Shown one piece after another: positions 24,777 through 31,772 of a DNA stretch of 31,772 nucleotides. A program made the translations under genes and the position numbers. The stretch comes from Lysobacteraceae bacterium UBA6001 (GTDB taxonomy: Bacteria; Pseudomonadota; Gammaproteobacteria; Xanthomonadales; Xanthomonadaceae). The first letter of the stretch is position 1. Each line of letters opens with the position of its first letter. The stretch is taken from assembly GCA_002429615.1 (NCBI GenBank), contig DJAN01000113.1, positions 1 to 31,772 on the forward strand. Reading direction: 5' to 3'. Below the pieces are notes generated by a model. That model saw only the letters and a program-made list of their open reading frames with translations, did not search any database and was not told the origin of the DNA.

Positions 24777-25538
24777 ATGAGCGATCTCCCGTTCGTTCTC
24801 GTCCACGGCTTGATCGGCACGCTGCAGCACGACGAGGTGCTGCGACATTTCCCCGCGGGTACCTTGGCGCCGCCGCTGCTCGGCTACGGGCCGCATGCGC
24901 GCGTGGCGCCGCACAACGTGCACATCGACGCGCAGGTGGAACACCTGCATGCGCATATCGTGGCCGCGTTCGGCGACCGTCCGGTGGTGCTGGTCGGTCA
25001 TTCGGTGGGCGGCGTGGTCGCGGTGCTGTATGCGCTGCGTCATCCGGAGCGCGTGGCGCATCTGGTCAGCGTCGAAGGCAACTTCACCCTGCGCGACGCG
25101 TTCTGGTCCTCGCGCGTGGCGCAGATGACGCCGCAGGCGGCGGACGAGATGCTGCTGGATATCCGCCAGGACCCGGTCGGCTGGCTGGCCGGCAGCGGCG
25201 TCGCCGGTGCCGAGCAGCATGCGGAACTGGCGATGCGCCTGCTCGACGACCAACCCGCCTCGACGATCCGCGCGATGGCGCGCAGCGTGGTCGAGATCAC
25301 CGGCCGGCCGGAATACCTCGAACAGCTGCATGGCTTGATGCATGAAGTGCCGATCCACCTGCTCGCGGGCGAGCGCACGCGCGAAGGGTGGGATGTCCCG
25401 GACTGGGCCATCGCGATGGCGGCCAGCTTCGCCGAACTCCCGGACATGGGGCACATGATGATGCTGGAAGACGCCTTGGCCTTCGCTGCCGCCGTGCGCG
25501 CCTGCTGCGGGAACCTGCACGAACCGCTACCCGCCTGA
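24777..25538 (+). CDS. Alpha/beta hydrolase
   Basis: A 253-residue alpha/beta hydrolase fold protein. The oxyanion strand is FVLVHGLIG near the N terminus. The nucleophile elbow is VVLVGHSVGGVVAVL, with Ser76. The catalytic His is in ELPDMGHMMMLE at about residue 225. The acid is probably in the HLLAGERTREGWD strand. The substrate is unknown. AGGGGAA lies just before ATG 24777. It follows the marR-like gene by 133 bases on the same strand and may share its transcript. Confidence 0.85.
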   Translation: MSDLPFVLVHGLIGTLQHDEVLRHFPAGTLAPPLLGYGPHARVAPHNVHIDAQVEHLHAHIVAAFGDRPVVLVGHSVGGVVAVLYALRHPERVAHLVSVEGNFTLRDAFWSSRVAQMTPQAADEMLLDIRQDPVGWLAGSGVAGAEQHAELAMRLLDDQPASTIRAMARSVVEITGRPEYLEQLHGLMHEVPIHLLAGERTREGWDVPDWAIAMAASFAELPDMGHMMMLEDALAFAAAVRACCGNLHEPLPA

Positions 25539-25582
25539 CGGTCCCACCGGATCGATCGCCTGATCCCGCCGCCGGGACGGCG

Positions 25583-25813
25583 TCAATCCACGTGGGCGAA
25601 GCGCGGCTGCGGCACGCCATCCACCTCGACGGTCTCCACGAACATCGCATACGGGCGCACCCACAGCCCGCGCTCGCCATACAGGGCGCGATACACGACG
25701 AGCGGGGCGAGGGTCTCGCTGCAGCGGGCCACCGACACCACTTCATATTCCCCACCCTTGTAATGGCGATATCGGCCAGCTGGCAGGGCGGGAAGGGGAG
25801 GCAGGGCAGCCAT
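25583..25813 (-). CDS. DUF1653 protein
   Basis: A 76-residue protein that is almost entirely one DUF1653 domain: LPAGRYRHYKGGEYEVVSVA, then SETLAPLVVYRALYGERGLW and VRPYAMFVETVEVDG. The compact, beta-rich fold has no assigned function. ATG at 25813-25811 with GGAA upstream is chosen. The frame stays open far beyond it, but that part is unconserved and overlaps the YegP-type gene. Confidence 0.85.
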   Translation of the reverse strand: MAALPPLPALPAGRYRHYKGGEYEVVSVARCSETLAPLVVYRALYGERGLWVRPYAMFVETVEVDGVPQPRFAHVD

Positions 25814-25830
25814 GGCGGTTCCGGCGGAAG

Positions 25831-25854
25831 CGGGGGCGCCATGATACGCCCCCG
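25831..25854 (-). terminator. Hairpin after the YegP-type gene
   Basis: CGGGGGCG (25831-25838) and CGCCCCCG (25847-25854) form an 8-bp stem over an 8-base loop, 9 bases after the YegP-type stop and 17 bases before the DUF1653 start. It could separate the two genes' expression. Confidence 0.55.
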
Positions 25855-25863
25855 TGGGAAACC

Positions 25864-26196
25864 TCAGCGGACGCTGTTGCGGACAGGCGCCAGCACGGCA
25901 TTGACCAGCACCGAGGCGATGCCCTTCTCGCGCGCCGCCGCGGAGCGATAGGTCTCGCTGCTGCCCACCACCTCGCCGTTCTTCGCCACCACGTTGAACA
26001 TGGGCTCGCCGTTGCGGGCCAGCTTGCGCACGAAGCCGCGCTCGCGCAGCACGGCCTTGCGCACCGCCTCGATGCCCTTGAGCGCGGATGCCACCGACGT
26101 ATAGCGCTCGCTGTTGAGGATGGTGCGGTGGTTCGCCGCGCGCAGCACGAAGTGGAACTGCTGGCCGGAGCGTGACAATTTGAAGTAGGCCGACAT
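25864..26196 (-). CDS. YegP-family (DUF1508) protein
   Basis: A 110-residue protein made of two DUF1508 repeats, as in YegP/UPF0339: YFKLSRSGQQFHFVLRAANH with ILNSERYTSVASALKGIEAV, and FVRKLARNGEPMFNVVAKNG with VVGSSETYRSAAAREKGIAS. Each is a beta-beta-alpha unit. Function unknown. ATG at 26196-26194 has an AGGGAG ribosome site. Note the second repeat's KNGEVVGSSETY match to the first's NHRTILNSERY. Confidence 0.88.
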   Translation of the reverse strand: MSAYFKLSRSGQQFHFVLRAANHRTILNSERYTSVASALKGIEAVRKAVLRERGFVRKLARNGEPMFNVVAKNGEVVGSSETYRSAAAREKGIASVLVNAVLAPVRNSVR

Positions 26197-26418
26197 CCTG
26201 GAACTCCCTCTGAGGAGTCCCCATGCTTGCGTTGGACGATTGACAGGAAAATCCGATCTTTCGTATCCAGCGTGGTCTCGATGTACGTGCCGTGGTCGGC
26301 CGATCGCTCGGGGTCGCCGGAACGCAGCGTTGCCGGCACGCCGGTCCGGGGCCGTTGACGTCCCCGCTGCGCCAGCGGGAGCATGCTGCCTGTCCCTCTT
26401 CGCTGGTGCTCCCCGCCC

Positions 26419-27345
26419 ATGCTGCGCTGCGTTCCCTATAACGGTCCCGATGCCTCACCTCAGTGGTACGTGGACCTGTGCCAACCGACGTCCGAGGAAC
26501 TGGCTGATGCCTCACGCCGGCTGGGCTTCGAGATACCCGACCGTGCTGGCATCGGCGAGATCGAGTTCAGCAGCCGTATCCGCTTCGAGGGCGAGGCGCT
26601 GGTGCTGAACCTGCCGCGCTTCCAGTACGAGACCGAGCATGTGGTGGCGCCGCTGGGCTTCGTGGTCTCGCCGCGCGCGCTGGTGATGCAGCGCGAATAC
26701 GACATCCAGGCGCTGGACAGCCTGCACGAGGAACTGCAGCACCATCCGGCCAGCGGCGCGCAGGATCTGTTCCTGCGCATCATCGAGCGCATTGTCGATC
26801 GCCTGGCCGACCTGCTCGAGTCGCTGGAAAACACCATGAGCGAGACCTCGCGCGAGGCGTTCCGCCGCTCCAAGGACCGCCGCGCCACCCGCCATCTCGA
26901 GCGCATGCTGCAGGAAGTGGGACAGATGGGCCGCCGCATCGGCGCGCTGCACAACACGCTGCACGGGCTGCTGCGCATGATCACCTTCCTCGATGAAGCC
27001 GCGCCGGAAGGATTCGACGGCGAGGACAACCGCAAGCGCATCAAGCTCATCCACAAGGACCTCACCTCGTTGAGCGAGTTCGAGCAGCAGCTGGGCGATC
27101 GCATCGAGTTCCTGCTCGACAGCGTGCTCGGCCTGATCAACATGGATCAGAACGAGGTCATGAAGGTCATGGCGATCGCCTCGGTGGTCGGCATTCCGCC
27201 CACCGTGCTGGTGGGCGTGTGGGGCATGAACTTCGCCAACATGCCGGAGCTGCATTTCCATCATGGCTACGCGATCGCGCTGGGCGTCATCGCGATGAGC
27301 ATCGTCGTGCCGCTGGTGTGGTTCCGCAGGCGTGGCTGGATCTAA
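26419..27345 (+). CDS. corA: CorA-family magnesium/divalent cation transporter
   Basis: A 308-residue CorA-type channel for Mg2+ (possibly Co2+/Ni2+), pentameric in the inner membrane. A large cytoplasmic N-terminal domain is followed by the long stalk helix (about 115-245). The two C-terminal membrane segments are VMAIASVVGIPPTVLVGVWG and YAIALGVIAMSIVVPLVWF. The GMN selectivity motif is in GMNFANMPEL. The length is near the E. coli protein (316). No clear ribosome site precedes ATG 26419; ATG 26383 is an alternative that adds 12 residues. Confidence 0.9.
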   Translation: MLRCVPYNGPDASPQWYVDLCQPTSEELADASRRLGFEIPDRAGIGEIEFSSRIRFEGEALVLNLPRFQYETEHVVAPLGFVVSPRALVMQREYDIQALDSLHEELQHHPASGAQDLFLRIIERIVDRLADLLESLENTMSETSREAFRRSKDRRATRHLERMLQEVGQMGRRIGALHNTLHGLLRMITFLDEAAPEGFDGEDNRKRIKLIHKDLTSLSEFEQQLGDRIEFLLDSVLGLINMDQNEVMKVMAIASVVGIPPTVLVGVWGMNFANMPELHFHHGYAIALGVIAMSIVVPLVWFRRRGWI

Positions 27346-27476
27346 GGGAATGCCGTCGCATGAGATATGGAATTACCTGATGTGACCGTAATCACTTTAT
27401 GCATTTTGCATTAGTCAAAAGTGCCGTTTTTTCCCGGGAAATATCTGCATCCGTGACTGTGCGGGCTTCGCGTCAA

Positions 27477-27493
27477 TGTCAGCAATTCTGACA
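27477..27493. promoter_or_regulatory. Inverted repeat upstream of the OmpA-fusion gene
   Basis: TGTCAG-CAATT-CTGACA is a perfect 6-bp inverted repeat 139 bases before the ATG at 27632, in an AT-richer 290-base intergenic region. It could be an operator. The intergenic region (27346-27631) holds no gene. Confidence 0.5.
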
Positions 27494-27567
27494 ACATGCA
27501 GGGACTTCATGGTTCCTGCGACGCATCCAATGGATGGGATTTGGTGTGCCTAGTTGAAATGTGCCGT

Positions 27568-27599
27568 CCACGCGAGAAGGGCGAGAACCCGTCGCGTGG
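27568..27599 (+). promoter_or_regulatory. 5' leader hairpin of the OmpA-fusion gene
   Basis: CCACGCGA (27568-27575) and TCGCGTGG (27592-27599) form an 8-bp stem with an inner GGG/CCC pairing, ending 17 bases before the AGGA ribosome site. It may control or stabilise the transcript. Confidence 0.5.
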
Positions 27600-27631
27600 C
27601 CTCACATCATCAGCATAGGAAACGCATCGCG

Positions 27632-28714
27632 ATGAATCGCATCTACCGGATCGTGTGGAACGCCGCCATCAATCGTTGGGTGGTGGCCTCGGAAGTGGCA
27701 AAGGGAAGAAAGAAGAGTGGCAGTGGCGGTGCGGCGGCAGCGGCGGTCGCGTCGGTGGTGGCGATTGGCTTTGGCGGGCCGGTCATGATCGACCAGGCGC
27801 ATGCGGCAGCTATTTCGTTCCCCGGTTTCCCGGCGTTCCCGGCACCTCCGGCGCTTCCGGGCGTTCCCGTGCTTCCAGGCGTTCCCGCGCCGGTGGTGCC
27901 AGCCGTGCCGGTGGTGGGGTCGGGCGATGGCGCGGTCGTCTGCAACATGGTGGGAGGTGACTGCAATCCCACGACCAGCACGGGTGGCAAGCCGACTTCG
28001 ATCGTCTGCAACATGGTGCAGGGAAATTGCGGGAGTGGCGGTGGCAATGGCGGCACGCCGACGACGCCGACGACGCCCACCGACCCGTGGGCGGATGCGT
28101 CCCACAAGTACTTCCGCACGACTTCGACCGGAACCGCTGCCAATCCGACGGGCACCAACGCCACGGCGATTGGCGAGGAGTCCACGTCGGGAGGCAATGC
28201 GACGCTGGCGGCCGGCTACGGTGCCAACGCGGGCGCGGGCGCCTACGGGGTGGCGCTGGGCGCGCACACCGTCGCGGCCGGCGATGGTGCCATGGCGTTG
28301 GGGGCTTACAGCAAGGCCGAGAGCGCTCGTGCCACCGCGCTGGGCGACGGCGCCCTCGCCAGTCATGAGGGCGCCGTGGCATTGGGTGCCCGCCTGCGCC
28401 CCGAAGGCATCCGGGCACTCGATGAGCGCGTCGTCTCCGCGTTGACCGACGCCCAGCGCCTCCAGGGCATCCGGCTGAGTGGCTACGCTGATCGCCTCGG
28501 CGCCGATGCCTACAACCTCTCCCTCTCGCAGCGTCGCGCCGAAGCGGTGAAGGCGCATCTGGTGGCGAAGGGCGTGCCGTCCGAGAGCGTTGCGGCGATG
28601 GGGCGCGGCGAAGCCGATCCGGTCGTGGATTGCCAGCAGCGCAGTCGTCCCGCGTTGATTGCCTGCCTCGCACCGAACCGGCGCGTGCGCGTGGAGATCA
28701 CCGTGGACAAGTAA
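27632..28714 (+). CDS. ESPR signal - YadA-like head - OmpA domain fusion protein
   Basis: A 360-residue outer-surface protein. Residues 1-28 are an extended signal peptide region (MNRIYRIVWNAAINRWVVAS), followed by a long hydrophobic Ala-rich signal to about 60, as in type V secretion passengers. A Pro-rich stretch (62-95) and two copies of VCNMVxGxC (103-111, 125-133) follow. YadA-like head repeats lie at about 176-254 (NATAIGEES, GVALGAHTVA, GAMALGAYSKAES, ATALGDGALAS, GAVALGA). Residues about 262-360 are an OmpA-like peptidoglycan-binding domain (LSGYADRLGADAYNLSLSQR, then CLAPNRRVRVEI). The YadA membrane anchor is absent. ATG 27632 is chosen for the ESPR start; AGGA lies 11 bases upstream. 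Confidence 0.85.
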   Translation: MNRIYRIVWNAAINRWVVASEVAKGRKKSGSGGAAAAAVASVVAIGFGGPVMIDQAHAAAISFPGFPAFPAPPALPGVPVLPGVPAPVVPAVPVVGSGDGAVVCNMVGGDCNPTTSTGGKPTSIVCNMVQGNCGSGGGNGGTPTTPTTPTDPWADASHKYFRTTSTGTAANPTGTNATAIGEESTSGGNATLAAGYGANAGAGAYGVALGAHTVAAGDGAMALGAYSKAESARATALGDGALASHEGAVALGARLRPEGIRALDERVVSALTDAQRLQGIRLSGYADRLGADAYNLSLSQRRAEAVKAHLVAKGVPSESVAAMGRGEADPVVDCQQRSRPALIACLAPNRRVRVEITVDK

Positions 28715-28722
28715 GCGCATCC

Positions 28723-28748
28723 GCCCGGCCTTCATGGGAAGGCCGGGC
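28723..28748. terminator. Bidirectional hairpin
   Basis: GCCCGGCCTT (28723-28732) and AAGGCCGGGC (28739-28748) form a perfect 10-bp stem over a 6-base loop, between the convergent OmpA-fusion and trehalase genes. No T run. Confidence 0.75.
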
Positions 28749-28762
28749 GCCGATGCCCGCGC

Positions 28763-30400
28763 TCAACGGCCCGGTGGATCCGCGGGCTGGGGATATCGCA
28801 GCATCAGGGCGCGCGCCACGCCGTTGCTCCACCCGAAGCCATCCTGCAACGGATACTCGCCACCACCGCCCGCGTGCATATCGGTATCGCTGGAATACTT
28901 CTCCACCAGCTTATGGTCCTGCGCGTAGACCGATTGCACCCGCGCGAGGAAGCCACGCGCGATACGCTCCGCCAGCGCGTTCTGGCCATGGTGGCGCAGC
29001 CCTTCGATCGCGACCCATTGCAGCGGCGCCCATAGGTTGGGCGCGTCCCATTGTTGCCCGGTCCGTTCGCGGGTGGTGGCCAGTCCCGCCGGGGTAAGCA
29101 GTTCCGCCTCCGCGACGCGTGCGGTGCTGGCGGCCTGCGCGGCGTCGGACAACCCGACATACAGCGGGAAGAACATCGCCGCCGTGGGTTGATCGCTGGT
29201 CTTTCGCTGCTGCCAGTCATAGTCCGCCCAGAAGCCGGCCGGGTTCCAGAGGTACGTGGCCATGGCCTGCCGGCGTGCCTGCGCGTGGGCGCGGAAATCT
29301 CTCGTACACGCCGCATCCGCGGCCTGCTCGCAGGCGACGGCAATGGTGGTCTCCAGGTGATAGAGCAGGCTGTTGAGGTCCACCGGCACGATCGCCGTCG
29401 TGCGGATCGTGCGCAGCTGCTGCCGGTCGCCCAGCCAGCGCGACGAGAAATCCCATCCGCTCTCGGCTGCCGCGCGCAGATCGCGATACACCTCACCCGC
29501 CGACCTGTCCGCGGCTTGTGCCGCGGTCTGGATATCCTGCAGATAGGACTCGGTGCGTGGCGTATCCAGCGCATCCCAGTAGCGGTTGAGCACGCTGCCA
29601 TCCTCCAGCCGCACCACATGCTGGCTCGCCTGGCCGGGCGCCAGCGTCTGCGCGCCCGCCATCCAGTAGGCATACTCCCGGCGCAGCTGCGGCAGGTAGC
29701 GCACGCGCAGCGCTGGCCCATCACTGGCTGTCTCCAGTTCCACCATCTGCGAGAAGAAGGGAGGCTGCGAGCGTGACAGGTAGTAGCTGCGCGTACCGTT
29801 GGGGATATGGCCGTAGCGGTCGATCAGATCGGCGAAGTCCACCAGCATGTCGCGTGCGCGGGCACCTTCGCCGCTGGCATGCAGGCCGAGCATGGTGAAG
29901 TACGAATCCCAGTAATACATCTCGCCGAAGCGGCCTCCTGGCACGACGTAGGGTCGCGGCAGCGGCAGTTGGCTGCCGTGGGCGGGCACCTCGCGGCTGT
30001 CACGGCTGAGCAGCGGCCACAGCGCATCGATATGCGTGGCGAGGGACGCATCGGCGGCCAGGGTGGGGGTGGGCGGTGGCGGCGTGGCGCGGAAGTGTTG
30101 GGCGACAAATACCTTCAGGTCGAAGCCGGGCGCGTCACGCTGTGCGAGGTAGGCCGCCTCGATTCGCGAGGGCGCCTGCAACGGCTGCAGATCCGGAAAT
30201 GTCTTCTGGTCCTCGAACACCTGGCCGCGCTGTACCGCCTGGAACAGCATCGGCATCGCGACGTCCGGCGTGACCGGTGCTTGCACCGTGGTGGCGGAGC
30301 CGGGAACCGCGGGGCGTTCGCGCGCCTGCAGGACAGGTGCGCACAGCAGGGCGGCCAGACTGAAGGCCAGCAGCGGCTTGGTGGCGACGTGATCGGGCAT
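28763..30400 (-). CDS. treA: Periplasmic trehalase (GH37)
   Basis: A 545-residue glycoside hydrolase family 37 enzyme that splits trehalose to two glucoses in the periplasm. A signal peptide covers about residues 1-26 (LLAFSLAALLCAPVLQA). Both family signatures are present: PGGRFGEMYYWDSYF near 153-167 and QWDAPNLWAPLQ. The catalytic Asp lies in the inner ADRSAGEVYRDLRAAAESGWDFSSR region, and the Glu near EKYSSD. ATG at 30400-30398 is chosen because AGGGGAG lies upstream; an in-frame ATG ten codons earlier would ruin the signal peptide. Length fits (E. coli TreA 565). Confidence 0.95.
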   Translation of the reverse strand: MPDHVATKPLLAFSLAALLCAPVLQARERPAVPGSATTVQAPVTPDVAMPMLFQAVQRGQVFEDQKTFPDLQPLQAPSRIEAAYLAQRDAPGFDLKVFVAQHFRATPPPPTPTLAADASLATHIDALWPLLSRDSREVPAHGSQLPLPRPYVVPGGRFGEMYYWDSYFTMLGLHASGEGARARDMLVDFADLIDRYGHIPNGTRSYYLSRSQPPFFSQMVELETASDGPALRVRYLPQLRREYAYWMAGAQTLAPGQASQHVVRLEDGSVLNRYWDALDTPRTESYLQDIQTAAQAADRSAGEVYRDLRAAAESGWDFSSRWLGDRQQLRTIRTTAIVPVDLNSLLYHLETTIAVACEQAADAACTRDFRAHAQARRQAMATYLWNPAGFWADYDWQQRKTSDQPTAAMFFPLYVGLSDAAQAASTARVAEAELLTPAGLATTRERTGQQWDAPNLWAPLQWVAIEGLRHHGQNALAERIARGFLARVQSVYAQDHKLVEKYSSDTDMHAGGGGEYPLQDGFGWSNGVARALMLRYPQPADPPGR

Positions 30401-30563
30401 GGTGTGCTCCCCTGGGGACCTGGGCACCGTAACCCAGGCCTGCGTGAGGGGGCGTGCGCGGTCTGCACGTCATCGGTTGCGTCGGCGCACACGCCGGCTC
30501 CACGCGGCGCGTGGTTTCGTCTGCTTCCCCGGCAGCCTCCGCATGCCGGGGAAGGATGCCGCC

Positions 30564-31349
30564 GTGCCCGAGCCCCAGCGCTACCTGCCGATGATGATCG
30601 CCCTGTGCGCCGGCCTGTTCGTCTGCGGTGGGCTGCACGCGCGCACGATCTATCGCTGCGTGCGCGACGGCACCGTCAGCCTGGCCACCGCGCCGGAGCC
30701 TGGTTCGCGCTGCCAAGCGCACGAGGTCGACGACAACGCCGTGCAGGCACCGAACCTGTGGGGCAACTTCGGTGTGTTCAGTGGCACGTTGTACGAACGC
30801 GAACAGCAGGGCGTCACCGTGTACTCCACGCGCAATCTGCCCGGATCGCGTCCTTACCTGCGTTTCACCGTGAACACGCCGCCGGGCGAACCGGCGCATC
30901 CCGGCCTCGGCCACGTCGGCAAGCCGCAGTTGGATCGCTATCCCAAGGCATTCCGTGCCGCCGCGAAGAAGACCGGTGTGGAAGATGCATGGTTGCGCGC
31001 CATCGCCCACGCGGAAAGCGGCTTCGAACCCCGCGCGGTGTCGCCCAAGGGCGCGCTGGGCGTGATGCAGCTGCTGCCCGAAGTCGCGACCGAATACGGC
31101 GTGGCCGATCCGTTCTCGCCTGAGCAGTCCATTGATGGCGGCGCACGACACATGCGCTGGTTGCTGGCGCGCTACCATGGCGACCGCACGCTGGCGGTCG
31201 CCGCGTACAACGCCGGTGTCGGTGCGGTCGCGCGATACAACGGCGTGCCACCGTATGCCGAGACGCGCGAGTACGTGGCCAAGGTGTTCACGCTCTACGC
31301 CCGCTATCGGCAGGCGATGGGCGATCCCATCGAGCGACCGGCGCCTTGA
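30564..31349 (+). CDS. Lytic transglycosylase, SLT family
   Basis: A 261-residue exported transglycosylase that cleaves peptidoglycan to 1,6-anhydro-muropeptides. An N-terminal signal (YLPMMIALCAGLFVCGGLHA) is followed by a short beta-rich domain with a CVRDGTVSLATAPEPGSRC Cys pair (DUF4124-like). The SLT domain holds the catalytic Glu151 in AIAHAESGFEPRAVSPKGAL, then GVMQLLPEVATEYGV and the AVAAYNAGVGAVARYNGVPP block. GTG at 30564 is preferred because GGGGAAGG is 8 bases upstream; ATG at 30543 has none. It is divergent from treA. Confidence 0.85.
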   Translation: MPEPQRYLPMMIALCAGLFVCGGLHARTIYRCVRDGTVSLATAPEPGSRCQAHEVDDNAVQAPNLWGNFGVFSGTLYEREQQGVTVYSTRNLPGSRPYLRFTVNTPPGEPAHPGLGHVGKPQLDRYPKAFRAAAKKTGVEDAWLRAIAHAESGFEPRAVSPKGALGVMQLLPEVATEYGVADPFSPEQSIDGGARHMRWLLARYHGDRTLAVAAYNAGVGAVARYNGVPPYAETREYVAKVFTLYARYRQAMGDPIERPAP

Positions 31350-31516
31350 AGGTGAACGCGCGCTGCACCCGCCCGGGCACAGAACGATTTCCAAACGCTT
31401 GCGATCGTTCACCTCGTTAGATTTGTCGACTTCGACCGGGGGCCCAGGCACGGGACGAATTCGACGGCACAGCCATCGCCCACCCGTGGGCGTGGCGCGA
31501 CAGGTAACGGAATCTC

Positions 31517-31772
31517 GTGGCGGCAACGAAACGGACAAGCTGGGACGAGACTTTCGCGCATCGCGCCGGCGCCGCGCTGTTTACCGTGCTGGTGCTGGTC
31601 CTGATGTTCCGCGTGCTGCTGCATGCGCCCACGCCGTCACCCCGCGCGCACGACGACGCCTTGCAGGTCACCTTCATCACCCGCGAGCAGGCACCGCCCC
31701 CGCCACGCGTCGACATGACCGTGCAGGCGCCGCGCGCCGAAGCCAGGTCGCCAGCCCCCGCCGCGACCGCCA
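31517..31772 (+). CDS. Membrane-anchored proline-rich protein, 3' end beyond window
   Basis: The frame opens at GTG 31517 and runs off the window after 85 residues. It has a basic start, one membrane segment (about 19-37, AALFTVLVLVLMFRVLL) and a periplasmic Pro/Ala-rich stretch (EQAPPPPRVDMTVQAP). This layout recalls TonB-like energy transducers or small anchored envelope proteins of xanthomonads, but the diagnostic C-terminal domain is not in the window. The gene follows the transglycosylase by 167 bases. Confidence 0.6.
   Translation, partial: MAATKRTSWDETFAHRAGAALFTVLVLVLMFRVLLHAPTPSPRAHDDALQVTFITREQAPPPPRVDMTVQAPRAEARSPAPAATA

Noticed and set aside
27602..28735. A 377-codon antisense frame over the OmpA-fusion gene
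   Set aside because: Its composition is extreme (Arg/His-rich) and its start and end follow those of the real gene on the opposite strand.

Overview
The window is high-GC bacterial DNA from the gammaproteobacterial Lysobacteraceae/Xanthomonadaceae (a Lysobacter, Luteimonas, Stenotrophomonas or Xanthomonas relative). The evidence is an rpoD with RpoD-type region 1.1, an acidic non-conserved region and conserved regions 2-4, plus a GtrA-independent set of xanthomonad-like household genes and REP elements of the GTAGGAGCGGCTTCAGCCGC type. Genus cannot be fixed by eye.

Layout. 1-5012 is chromosomal: the tail of an unknown gene, two overlapping bPH2 membrane proteins (YdbT/YdbS type), a GTP cyclohydrolase II with a degenerate N-terminal domain, an LpxL-type acyltransferase, a REP cluster and dtd. 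rpoD (5141-7009) follows, with an extended -10 promoter and a strong terminator. A tRNA-Ile2 gene (CAU anticodon) lies at 7159-7231 and is the probable attachment site of a decayed integrative element that runs to about 17.1 kb.

The island (about 7.2-17.1 kb) has visibly lower GC and patchy, decayed content. It holds the first 26 codons of a DUF4102-type integrase, GGCGGTAAC repeats at both ends, the C-terminal part of a DUF927 protein, a coiled-coil protein, and a minus-strand array of integron gene cassettes with four attC-like sites and no integron integrase. The cassettes carry an MltR-like protein, an HNH-type protein and a small unknown protein. After a broken IS110 transposase comes a 1127-residue protein with four N-terminal membrane segments and no family I recognise; copies of a dispersed repeat flank it. 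About 1 kb of non-coding DNA with GTGTTAC-type repeats closes the island.

17.2 kb to the end is again chromosomal: a DUF5076 protein, an exported repeat protein, a SymE-like toxin behind a strongly structured leader, a YbjQ-type protein, an unknown membrane protein, a RibD_C/DHFR-like reductase, an orphan ExbD, a REP pair, a divergent FAD monooxygenase/MarR pair with a palindrome between them, an alpha/beta hydrolase, DUF1653 and YegP-type small proteins, CorA, an ESPR-YadA head-OmpA fusion, periplasmic trehalase, a lytic transglycosylase and the start of a membrane-anchored proline-rich protein.

The points most worth following are the cassette array lodged in the tRNA island, the flanked 1127-residue membrane protein, the structured RNA upstream of the SymE-like gene, and the trimeric-autotransporter-like protein that ends in an OmpA domain. 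All calls are by reading; no database search was run.
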